A stretch of 5,328 nt of DNA from Alphaproteobacteria bacterium. GTDB lineage: Bacteria; Pseudomonadota; Alphaproteobacteria; Thalassobaculales; Thalassobaculaceae. Of this stretch, positions 1 through 5,328 are shown in pieces (the first letter of the stretch is position 1; every line of letters begins with the position of its first letter). The position numbers were made by a program, and so were the translations under genes. The notes beneath the pieces were generated by a model, which did not search any database, was not told the origin of the DNA, and was given only the letters and a program-made list of their open reading frames with translations. The stretch spans positions 1-5,328 of the forward strand of contig JAPKDN010000253.1 in assembly GCA_028822575.1 (NCBI GenBank). Reading direction: 5' to 3'.

Positions 1-1
1 G

Positions 2-1012
2 GTGCTGGGGGACGATGTCGCCAACGTGGTCCGCGCGCGACCGGAACTGACAATTCTGGAGACCGGGGAGCCGTTGGAATCGATCCTTGAAAACCTGGTC
101 TCGGCCAATGCCTATCTTGGCGCCGACGTGGTGGCCAAGGCGCTGGGCACCGGCGCGCCGGTGGTGCTCAGCGGGCGGGTCGCCGACCCCTCACTATTCC
201 TGGCCCCGATGCTGCATGAGTTTGGCTGGTTCTATGACGACCTCGCCATGCTGTCGGCGGGAACCATTACCGGGCATTTGTTGGAATGCTCCTCGTCGGT
301 CACCGGTGGTTGCTTTGCCTGGCCTGGCCGCAAGGCCGTGCCAGATCTGGCGCGCCTCGGCTATCCGATCGCCGAAGTCTCCGCCGATGGCACCATCAAG
401 GTTACCAAGACCCCCGGATCGGGTGGTCGTATCGACGTGATGACCTGCACTGAACAGTTGCTTTACGAGATGCATGATCCGTCGGCCTATATCACCCCAG
501 ATTGCGTGCTCGACATCACCGACGTGGATCTGGTCGACGAGGCCCCAGATTGGGTCTCGGTCAGCGGCGCGCGAGCCAAGCCACGCACCCCCACTTATAA
601 GGTCGTGGTCGGCCATACCGATGGCTATATCGGCGAGGGTGAGGTTTCCTTTGGCGGTATCGACGCCGTGGCGCGCGCCGAGATGGCGGCGCAAGCGGTC
701 CGCGAACGCCTGGAGATGCAAGGCCGGGTCTTCGAAGATTACCGGGTCGATCTGATCGGCATGTCGAGCCTGCACGGCGCGCCCGACAGCCGACCGGAGC
801 CCTATGAGGTCCGCCTGCGGGTCGCCGCCCGGGCCAAGGATCGCAAGGCCGCCGAGGCGGTCGGCTTCGAGGTCCGCTCCATGCACATGCACGGACCCGG
901 TGGCGCCGGCGGCGGCAAGGGTCCGATGGTCCGAGAGGTCTTGGCGGTGAAATCCCTCCTGCTACCGCGCGAGCTGGTCAAACCCGAGGTTGTGATGGAG
1001 GCCGGATCATGA
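2..1012 (+). CDS. DUF1446 / AtuA-family protein, N-terminal (main) domain, 5' partial
   Basis: This is the 3' part of a gene that starts left of the window; 336 residues are visible. It matches the AtuA (DUF1446) family by pattern. In visible-residue numbering the family-like blocks are GDDV (3-6), SGRVADPSLFLAP (57-69), GHLLECSSSVTGG (91-103), KTPGSGGRID (136-145), EQLLYEMHDP (151-160) and, near the C-terminus, a glycine-rich HGPGGAGGGKGP stretch. Family members have roughly 110 more residues before the GDDV block, so the GTG at position 2 is read as an internal Val codon, not a start. No ribosome binding site precedes it. AtuA is named for acyclic terpene utilisation in Pseudomonas, but its reaction is not established; no signal peptide or membrane segment is seen in the visible part. 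The stop overlaps the next gene by 4 bases (ATGA). That gene supplies the domain that is fused at the C-terminus in full-length AtuA, so the two products probably form one functional unit. The family call is strong, the biochemical role unknown. Confidence 0.85.
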   Translation: MLGDDVANVVRARPELTILETGEPLESILENLVSANAYLGADVVAKALGTGAPVVLSGRVADPSLFLAPMLHEFGWFYDDLAMLSAGTITGHLLECSSSVTGGCFAWPGRKAVPDLARLGYPIAEVSADGTIKVTKTPGSGGRIDVMTCTEQLLYEMHDPSAYITPDCVLDITDVDLVDEAPDWVSVSGARAKPRTPTYKVVVGHTDGYIGEGEVSFGGIDAVARAEMAAQAVRERLEMQGRVFEDYRVDLIGMSSLHGAPDSRPEPYEVRLRVAARAKDRKAAEAVGFEVRSMHMHGPGGAGGGKGPMVREVLAVKSLLLPRELVKPEVVMEAGS

Positions 1013-1365
1013 GCGAGACCATCCGCGTCTACGATCTCGCCCATTGCCGAGCCGGCGATAAGGGCAACACCTCGAATGTATCGGTGATCGCCTATGAGGA
1101 AACCGACTGGGCCTTCCTGCGCGACACGCTGACGGAGGAGGTCGTGATGGCCGCCTATGCTCATATCGCGGAAGGGCCGGTGACCCGCCACGAGGTGCCT
1201 AAACTGAAGGCCTTGAACTTCGTGATTGAAAAAGCCCTGGGGGGTGGCGTGACGATCTCCCTCGCCCAGGACATCCACGGCAAAAGCCTCAGCAACGTCA
1301 TGCTGGCGATCGAATTGCCGGCGGGGCGGCGCAATGTGGGTCGGACAAATCCGGAACCGCGTTGA
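1009..1365 (+). CDS. Stand-alone AtuA C-terminal domain protein
   Basis: This small protein of 118 residues resembles the C-terminal domain of full-length AtuA proteins. The recognisable parts are a [17 protein letters not shown] block (13-29; family form roughly ARSGDKG.tAN.gv), a VPKLKALNF segment (63-71), [13 protein letters not shown] (76-88) and HGKSL (90-94). The last dozen or so residues, rich in Arg, Asn and Pro, look unconserved. The start ATG at 1009 overlaps the upstream stop as ATGA, with GGAG at 997-1000 spaced 8 bases away, so translation is probably coupled to the AtuA main-domain gene. I infer that it binds the upstream product and completes an AtuA-like enzyme. The DUF4387 family also consists of small proteins encoded beside DUF1446 genes, but its usual RSKNAGPF-type motif is absent, so the AtuA C-terminal domain is the better match. 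The protein is cytoplasmic by appearance, and its function is unknown. Confidence 0.8.
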   Translation: MSETIRVYDLAHCRAGDKGNTSNVSVIAYEETDWAFLRDTLTEEVVMAAYAHIAEGPVTRHEVPKLKALNFVIEKALGGGVTISLAQDIHGKSLSNVMLAIELPAGRRNVGRTNPEPR

Positions 1366-1442
1366 TCGCCATGCAAAACCATCACTGTCTTTCATTTTCG
1401 TCACCCACCGGGCTACCATCGGCGCACTGGCCCATCCACGCG

Positions 1443-1449
1443 AAAGAGA
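1443..1449 (+). promoter_or_regulatory. Ribosome binding site deciding the mtnA start
   Basis: A modest purine-rich AAAGAGA sits 4 bases before the ATG at 1454. The open frame also has an ATG at 1334, but that start would overlap the preceding gene by 32 bases and add 40 residues with no resemblance to MtnA. The product started at 1454 begins [12 protein letters not shown], as MtnA proteins normally do. The gap from 1366 to 1453 shows only a poor sigma-70-like pair (TTCATT at 1391-1396, TACCAT at 1414-1419), so a separate mtnA promoter is possible but not supported. Confidence 0.5.
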
Positions 1450-1453
1450 CGTC

Positions 1454-2554
1454 ATGAAGGTCAACGGCAAGCCCACTCGCACGATCTGGCAGGCCAGCGA
1501 CTGCCAAGCGGTTGAAATCATCGATCAGACCAAGCTGCCGCATATCCTGGAGGTGGCCCGGTTGACCAATCTCGCCGAGGCGGCCCATGCCATCAAGGCC
1601 ATGCTGGTGCGGGGCGCACCGCTCATCGGGGCGACGACGGGCTATGGCATGTGGTTGGCGATGCGGGAGGACCCTTCGGATAATGGCCTTTCTTCTGCCT
1701 ATGAAACGCTCTACGCCACGCGCCCGACGGCGGTTAATCTGCGCTGGGCTCTCGACGTAGCGCGGGGACGGCTCTCGGTTTTGAAACCTGCCGAGAGAAC
1801 TGGCGCGGCCTTGGCGCTGGCCAAGGAAATCTGCGAGGAGGATATCGCTATCAACCGAGGCATCGGTGCCTCCGGACTACCGGTGATCGAAGCGCTGGCG
1901 GCGCGGAAGCCAAAGGGCGAACCGGTGAATATCCTCACCCATTGCAATGCCGGCTGGCTCGCCACGGTTGATTGGGGCACGGCAACGGCGCCGATCTACA
2001 TGGCGCATGACGCGGGCATCCCGGTGCATGTCTGGGTCGACGAGACGAGACCGCGCAACCAGGGCGCCAGTCTCACCGCGTGGGAGCTGGTCAATCATGG
2101 GGTTCCGCACACGGTGATCGTCGACAATGCCGGCGGCCATTACATGCAGCATGGACAAGTCGACATGGTTATCGTCGGCACCGACCGGACCACCGCGGGC
2201 GGCGATGTCTGCAACAAGATCGGCACATACCTCAAAGCGCTGGCGGCCAAGGACAACGACGTGCCGTTCTATGTGGGCCTGCCATCGCCGACAATCGACT
2301 GGACCATCGAGGATGGAGTGCGGGATGTGCCGATCGAGGAACGCTCCGCCGACGAGGTAAAGCGGATGACCGGGCGCTTGGATGACGGTAGCATCGCCAC
2401 GGTGTTGATCACCCCGGAAGAAAGCCCCGCCGGAAACCCGGCCTTTGACGTCACTCCAGCCCGGCTTGTCACCGGACTGATCACTGAACGCGGTATCGCG
2501 GAGCCATCGGTGGATGGCCTGTTGACACTATTCCCGGAACGCCGCGCCGCTTGA
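1454..2554 (+). CDS. mtnA: S-methyl-5-thioribose-1-phosphate isomerase
   Basis: MtnA converts 5-methylthioribose 1-phosphate to 5-methylthioribulose 1-phosphate in the cytoplasm, a step of methionine salvage and of the related 5-deoxyribose and methylthioribose shunts. The product has 366 residues, normal for the family. Visible family landmarks are RTIW (9-12), [10 protein letters not shown] (21-30), VRGAPLIGA (52-60), [10 protein letters not shown] (162-171) with the expected catalytic Cys164, [18 protein letters not shown] (195-212), [19 protein letters not shown] (242-260) with the expected catalytic Asp244, PIEER (293-297) and [14 protein letters not shown] (328-341). All key residues are present, so an active aldose-1-phosphate isomerase is expected rather than an eIF2B-type regulatory relative. 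It follows the AtuA-like pair by 88 bases and precedes an aminotransferase gene by 25. No mtnK or other salvage gene is in the window, so its in vivo substrate may be MTR-1-P or another 5-deoxy-pentose 1-phosphate. The family call is very secure, the pathway less so. Confidence 0.95.
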   Translation: MKVNGKPTRTIWQASDCQAVEIIDQTKLPHILEVARLTNLAEAAHAIKAMLVRGAPLIGATTGYGMWLAMREDPSDNGLSSAYETLYATRPTAVNLRWALDVARGRLSVLKPAERTGAALALAKEICEEDIAINRGIGASGLPVIEALAARKPKGEPVNILTHCNAGWLATVDWGTATAPIYMAHDAGIPVHVWVDETRPRNQGASLTAWELVNHGVPHTVIVDNAGGHYMQHGQVDMVIVGTDRTTAGGDVCNKIGTYLKALAAKDNDVPFYVGLPSPTIDWTIEDGVRDVPIEERSADEVKRMTGRLDDGSIATVLITPEESPAGNPAFDVTPARLVTGLITERGIAEPSVDGLLTLFPERRAA

Positions 2555-2566
2555 ACCCCCACGAGG

Positions 2567-2573
2567 AAAGGAG
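2567..2573 (+). promoter_or_regulatory. Strong ribosome binding site of the class-III aminotransferase
   Basis: AAAGGAG lies 6 bases before the ATG at 2580, inside a 25-base gap after the mtnA stop. It is the best Shine-Dalgarno match on the plus strand of the window. It fixes the aminotransferase start and argues for co-transcription with mtnA, since the gap leaves little room for a promoter. Confidence 0.75.
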
Positions 2574-2579
2574 CCCGAG

Positions 2580-3890
2580 ATGACCACCACGCTTGTCAAT
2601 GTCGACCTCGAGGCCGCCTATGCCGAGGCCGAAGAGACCTTTCGCGCCCGCAACCCCAATAGCGCGGCCGCCCATGAACGCGCCACCGAGGTCATGCCCG
2701 GCGGCAATACGCGCTCGGTATTGCATTACGCCCCCTATCCGCTGGCCTTTGCCAAGGGAGAAGGCGCGCATCTGATCGACGCGGATGGTCACAGGTTGGT
2801 GGATTTCCTCGGCGAGTACACCGCTGGCATCTATGGCCACGACAACCCGGTGATCCAGAACGCCATCGAGACCGCGGTCCGAGACGGTATCGTGCTTGGT
2901 GGGCCGAACCTTATGGAAGCGCGGTTGGCGCGCGCCATTGTCGATCGCTTTCCGGCGCTGGAGCTGGTGCGGTTCACTAATTCCGGGACCGAGGCAAATC
3001 TGATGGCGATCGGCGCCGCCCGTGCCTTCACCGGGCGCTCCAAGGTCATGGCGATGCAGGGCGGCTATCATGGCGGCGTGCTGTATTTCGCCGCGCCCTC
3101 GCCGATCAACGCGCCCTTCGATATGGTTTTGGTGCCCTACAATGACGCCGACGCGGCGCGCAAGGCGATCATCAAGGCCGGAAGCGATCTTGCCTGCGTC
3201 ATCGTAGAGCCGATGATGGGCTCCAGCGGCTGTATTCCCGCTTCGGCGACCTTCCTCAAGGCGCTGCGCGAAGCGACGGCGGAGACCGGCGCGCTGCTGA
3301 TCTTCGACGAAGTGATGACATCACGACTGGCGCCGGGCGGGAGACATGGCGCGCTTGGGATCATGCCGGATCTGCTTACCCTTGGTAAATATCTCGGCGG
3401 CGGCGTCTCGTTTGGCGCCTTTGGCGGGCGGACCGACATCATGAGCGGTTTCGATCCTCGCTCCGGTACCCCCTGGCCGCATGCCGGAACCTTCAACAAC
3501 AACATCATGACCATGACCGCCGGTCTCGCGGGCCTAACGCAACTTTACACACCGGAGGCCTGTATCGCGCTCAACGCCATGGGTGATGGCTTCCGCGACC
3601 GTCTGAACACGGCGATTACCAAGCGCGGCCTGCCAATGCAAATCAGCGGTCTCGGCTCGATGAACACGGTGCATTTCCGCACCGATCCGGTGATCCGTCC
3701 GATCGCCGACCCGGTGGGCAACCGAAAACGGGACCTGATGCATCTGGATATGATCAAGTCAGGCGTCTATCACGCCCGGCGCGGGATGATGAACCTGTCG
3801 CTACCGATGACCACCGCCGACCAGGACGTGGCCGTGGAAGCCTTCGAGGAATTCCTCGACAGCCGCCGCGTGCTTTTGGTCGAGGGGTAG
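2580..3890 (+). CDS. Class-III PLP-dependent aminotransferase, glutamate-1-semialdehyde-aminomutase-like
   Basis: This is a fold-type-I PLP enzyme of 436 residues, full length for class III. Landmarks are MPGGNTRSV (39-47), DADGHRLVDFLGEYTAGIYGH (67-87), FTNSGTEAN (132-140, phosphate/PLP binding), GGYHGG (161-166, aromatic stacking), VIVEPMMGSSGCIP (207-220), IFDEVMTSRLAPGG (241-254) with the PLP-contacting Asp243, TLGKYLGGG (267-275) with the predicted Schiff-base Lys270, and HAGTFNNNIMTMTAG (301-315). The layout is closest to HemL and its catabolic relatives often labelled aspartate aminotransferase family. However, HemL-type signatures (GKIIGGGLPVGAYGG, AGTLSGNP) are replaced by GKYLGGGVSFGAFGG and AGTFNNN, so a haem-biosynthetic role is unlikely. 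The substrate is unknown; an amino acid or amine made or used by the neighbouring pathway is the natural guess. It is the last gene of the plus-strand set and is probably translated from an mRNA shared with mtnA. Its stop faces the stop of the opposite gene 25 bases away. Confidence 0.9.
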   Translation: MTTTLVNVDLEAAYAEAEETFRARNPNSAAAHERATEVMPGGNTRSVLHYAPYPLAFAKGEGAHLIDADGHRLVDFLGEYTAGIYGHDNPVIQNAIETAVRDGIVLGGPNLMEARLARAIVDRFPALELVRFTNSGTEANLMAIGAARAFTGRSKVMAMQGGYHGGVLYFAAPSPINAPFDMVLVPYNDADAARKAIIKAGSDLACVIVEPMMGSSGCIPASATFLKALREATAETGALLIFDEVMTSRLAPGGRHGALGIMPDLLTLGKYLGGGVSFGAFGGRTDIMSGFDPRSGTPWPHAGTFNNNIMTMTAGLAGLTQLYTPEACIALNAMGDGFRDRLNTAITKRGLPMQISGLGSMNTVHFRTDPVIRPIADPVGNRKRDLMHLDMIKSGVYHARRGMMNLSLPMTTADQDVAVEAFEEFLDSRRVLLVEG

Positions 3891-3915
3891 GCGCGAGCCG
3901 CCACGCCCTGTTCGG
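3891..3915. other. Convergent 25-base gap with a weak inverted repeat
   Basis: This gap separates two converging aminotransferase genes. AGCCG (3896-3900) can pair with CGGCT (3913-3917) across a 12-base loop. There is no T-run on either side, so it is not a convincing intrinsic terminator. Termination may be Rho-dependent, or the transcripts may overlap at their 3' ends. Confidence 0.3.
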
Positions 3916-5124
3916 CTAATAGGTGAACGGCCCCATCCCTGTCTTCTTGGCTTGTGTCACGTGATCGACCGCCGCTGTGACGCCGCCGCTGGCGTGCGGG
4001 ATATTCAAGTAACCAAGCGTTGATTCCACAGCGCCAAGCGCGCCGTAAATCATCGGGCCATTTGTATCGCCCATGTGAGCGATGCGGAACGCCTTGCCAT
4101 CGAATTCACCCAGGCCGCCACCAAGACCGGTCATCATCTCGTCACGACAGACGACGCGAATTTCATTGGCGTCGATGCCCTCGCCGGTCCGTATCGTGGT
4201 AACACCCATGGACCGCTCGCGCGGCTCGGTCGCGTTGAGATACAGCGCGCCGGCCTGTGCCCAGACCTCGACCGCCGCGTGGGTAGCGCCCGCCAGCACC
4301 CGGTGCCGCTCGAACACCGTCTCGAGGCCTTCCTCGAACAACATGTCCAGTGCTTCGCGCATACCGAACACCATCAACTGCGGCGCGGTGCCACAGAACT
4401 TGCGGTAATGCGCCGCTTCCATCCGGGTTTTCCAGTCCCAGTAATGCCGCGGCATCGTGGCTTTGCGGGTCGCTTCTACCGCCTTTTCACCGGCGGCGAC
4501 GATACCTAGGCCCGGCGGCATCATCATGCCTTTTTGCGAGGCACCGACGGTAACGTCGATCCCCCATTCATCCATCCGGTAGTCAACCGTGCCAAGCGCC
4601 GCCACGGTATCAACCAAGAGCAACGCCGAATGGCCCGCCGCGTCGATCGCCGCGCGCACCGCCGGAATGTCGCAGGTGATCCCCGTCGCAGTGTCCGTAT
4701 GGACCAGAAGAATACCCTTGATTTCTTCTTTCTTGTCGTCTTTCAGGCGCGCCTCGATCGCTTCGGGACGCAGCGCGCGACGCCAATCACCGGGGATCGT
4801 CTCTACCTTAAGATGTAAGGCCTCGGCCATGGTCGACCAGGAATTGGAGAAATTGCCGCTTTCCGGCACCAGAACCAGATCACCCGGCGAGAACACATTC
4901 GAGAGCGCCGCTTCCCAAGCGCCGTGACCGTTCGAGGCATAGAGAAAGATCTCGCCTTCGGTCCGGATCACCTTGCGCATATCCAGGAAACAGGATTTCG
5001 ACACATCCAGGAAATCCGCGTCGGATAGATCCATGGTCTGCCGATGCATCGCATTCAATATGCGATCCGGCACACTAGTCGGGCCAGGGGTATTAAGAAA
5101 CTTACGGCCTCGTTTGAGAGACAT
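3916..5124 (-). CDS. Class-V PLP-dependent aminotransferase (alanine/serine-glyoxylate aminotransferase type)
   Basis: This 402-residue cytoplasmic PLP enzyme has the usual length for the alanine-glyoxylate/serine-glyoxylate/aspartate-glyoxylate aminotransferase group. Landmarks are NTPGPTSVP (11-19), the start typical of this group; SNGHGAWEAALSNVFSPGD (64-82), the PLP phosphate-binding turn; VHTDTATGITCDI (141-153); LLLVDTVAALGTVDYRMDEWGID (168-190) with the PLP-contacting Asp172; GASQKGMMMPPGLGIV (194-209) with the predicted Schiff-base Lys198; and FRIAHMGDTN (346-355), close to the group's FRIGHxG motif. The start ATG (complement of 5122-5124) has AGGGAG 6 bases upstream. The acceptor is probably glyoxylate or pyruvate and the donor serine, alanine or aspartate, but subgroup specificity cannot be read by eye. 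The gene is transcribed against the four plus-strand genes from its own upstream region, which contains several inverted repeats. Pyridoxamine-pyruvate aminotransferase belongs to the same broad family and is an alternative. Confidence 0.9.
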   Translation of the reverse strand: MSLKRGRKFLNTPGPTSVPDRILNAMHRQTMDLSDADFLDVSKSCFLDMRKVIRTEGEIFLYASNGHGAWEAALSNVFSPGDLVLVPESGNFSNSWSTMAEALHLKVETIPGDWRRALRPEAIEARLKDDKKEEIKGILLVHTDTATGITCDIPAVRAAIDAAGHSALLLVDTVAALGTVDYRMDEWGIDVTVGASQKGMMMPPGLGIVAAGEKAVEATRKATMPRHYWDWKTRMEAAHYRKFCGTAPQLMVFGMREALDMLFEEGLETVFERHRVLAGATHAAVEVWAQAGALYLNATEPRERSMGVTTIRTGEGIDANEIRVVCRDEMMTGLGGGLGEFDGKAFRIAHMGDTNGPMIYGALGAVESTLGYLNIPHASGGVTAAVDHVTQAKKTGMGPFTY

Positions 5125-5130
5125 TCAAAA

Positions 5131-5136
5131 CTCCCT
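5131..5136 (-). promoter_or_regulatory. Ribosome binding site of the class-V aminotransferase
   Basis: The minus strand reads AGGGAG here, 6 bases before the ATG, within CCAGGGAG. The match and spacing are good, which supports the start at 5124. Translation from there begins MSLKRGRKFLNTPGPT, so the family's conserved PGPT lies at the expected distance from the N-terminus. Confidence 0.7.
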
Positions 5137-5155
5137 GGTTCTTGAGCTTGTGGGG

Positions 5156-5172
5156 CGCCAACCGAATTGGCG
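5156..5172 (-). repeat. Short hairpin in the probable 5' leader of the class-V aminotransferase
   Basis: CGCCAA (5156-5161) and TTGGCG (5167-5172) are perfect 6-bp inverted arms around a 5-base loop, about 30 bases before the start codon of the minus-strand gene. It lacks a following T-run, so it is not a terminator. It could be a leader stem-loop, a protein-binding site or chance. Confidence 0.4.
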
Positions 5173-5173
5173 A

Positions 5174-5232
5174 CAGAATCGGACAATACCCCCGACTTCC
5201 GGCAAAGAAAAGGCGGAGTTTGGCCGATTCTG
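5174..5232. repeat. 9-bp perfect inverted repeat with a 41-base interior
   Basis: CAGAATCGG (5174-5182) is the exact reverse complement of CCGATTCTG (5224-5232). The arms enclose 41 bases that include an A-rich stretch (5204-5211). If the region is transcribed toward the minus-strand gene, the arms would form a stem ending one base from the next hairpin (5156-5172). As DNA they could be two binding sites for one regulator about 50 bases apart, centre to centre. Confidence 0.4.
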
Positions 5233-5260
5233 CGATCACGTGGCGATCACCCGGTGATCG
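5232..5260. promoter_or_regulatory. Operator-like palindrome with an extra phased half-site
   Basis: CGATCACC and GGTGATCG form a perfect 8-bp inverted repeat with one central base (5244-5260). The left arm core is repeated directly: GCGATCAC occurs at 5232-5239 and again at 5243-5250, an 11-base step of about one helical turn. Three GATCAC half-sites on one face of the helix are typical of cooperative binding by a dimeric repressor or activator. The element lies about 110-135 bases upstream of the class-V aminotransferase start. The regulator family cannot be assigned from the site alone. Confidence 0.5.
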
Positions 5261-5328
5261 GGGTCTTTTCCCGGCGCCCGACAATGCTTACAGTGCGCCG
5301 CGATCGGACTATTTTTGGGATTGGTGTC

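Larger units (their letters stand above)
5125..5328 (-). promoter_or_regulatory. Upstream region of the class-V aminotransferase gene, with several repeats
   Basis: No gene is supported in these 204 bases up to the right edge; the short open frames here lack family character. Read toward the gene, the region holds a palindromic operator-like element (5232-5260), a 9-bp inverted repeat (5174-5182 with 5224-5232), a 6-bp hairpin (5156-5172) and a Shine-Dalgarno AGGGAG (complement of 5131-5136). The only weak -10-like hexamer I see is TATTGT (complement of 5183-5188), without a good -35 at the usual distance, so no promoter is called. The density of symmetry suggests regulated transcription. The right-hand part may also serve a divergent gene beyond the window. 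Confidence 0.5.

Noticed and set aside
194..892. Minus-strand open frame of 232 codons opposite the AtuA-like gene
   Set aside because: It is a GC-rich shadow: the plus-strand frame matches a known family along its full length, and the antisense product resembles nothing and has no coherent domain.
1334..1453. N-terminal extension of MtnA from the ATG at 1334
   Set aside because: It would overlap the preceding gene, has no family resemblance, and the normal MtnA N-terminus begins at 1454.
802..1521. Minus-strand open frame of 239 codons across three plus-strand genes
   Set aside because: It spans the junctions of three well-supported plus-strand genes, has no recognisable motif, and is explained by codon bias in high-GC DNA.
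2481..3071. Minus-strand open frame of 196 codons opposite the mtnA end and the aminotransferase start
   Set aside because: It is antisense to two strongly supported genes and their ribosome binding site, with no protein family signal.
3896..3917. Bidirectional terminator between the converging genes
   Set aside because: There are only five base pairs around a 12-base loop and no T-run on either strand, so it is recorded only as a weak inverted repeat.
4075..4509. Plus-strand open frame of 144 codons opposite the class-V aminotransferase
   Set aside because: It is a shadow of the minus-strand coding frame, which carries all expected PLP motifs in this interval.
5183..5188. TATTGT as the -10 element of the class-V aminotransferase promoter
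   Set aside because: No acceptable -35 hexamer lies 16-18 bases upstream (TTTTCT is the best), so a promoter call is not supported.
5102..5284. Minus-strand 60-codon frame overlapping the class-V aminotransferase start, and the plus-strand frame at 4973-5257
   Set aside because: Both run through the repeat-rich upstream region, lack family resemblance, and conflict with the well-supported start at 5124.

Overview
The window is compact, GC-rich bacterial chromosomal DNA with five protein genes and no sign of a mobile element, RNA gene or CRISPR array. The GC-rich codon use, the proteobacterial form of MtnA and the overall gene style suggest an alphaproteobacterium (Rhodospirillales- or Rhizobiales-like). 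That placement is inferred from protein character and has not been tested by a search.

Plus strand, 2-3890: four genes lie head to tail. The first is a DUF1446/AtuA-type protein whose N-terminus lies beyond the left edge. It overlaps by 4 bases a small gene for the AtuA C-terminal domain. After 88 bases comes mtnA (methylthioribose-1-phosphate isomerase, start best placed at 1454). After another 25 bases with a strong ribosome binding site comes a class-III, glutamate-semialdehyde-aminomutase-like PLP aminotransferase. The spacing suggests two tightly coupled pairs, possibly one operon.

Minus strand, 5124-3916: a class-V PLP aminotransferase of the alanine/serine-glyoxylate aminotransferase type converges on the plus-strand set. 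Only 25 bases separate the two stop codons. Its 204-base upstream region (5125-5328) carries an operator-like palindrome with a third, helically phased half-site, a 9-bp inverted repeat and a short hairpin near the start codon.

How the genes might work together: MtnA isomerises an aldose 1-phosphate (MTR-1-P, possibly other 5-deoxy-pentose phosphates). The two aminotransferases act on amino/keto acid pairs. The split AtuA pair belongs to a family linked genetically to acyclic terpene/acyl-CoA catabolism, but its reaction is unknown. None of the usual partners of methionine salvage (mtnK, mtnB/C/D) or of terpene catabolism (the atuC/atuF carboxylase subunits) is in view, so the shared pathway, if there is one, cannot be named. 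The most interesting points are this unusual gene combination and the structured upstream region of the class-V aminotransferase gene. Nothing here is convincingly a wholly new system.
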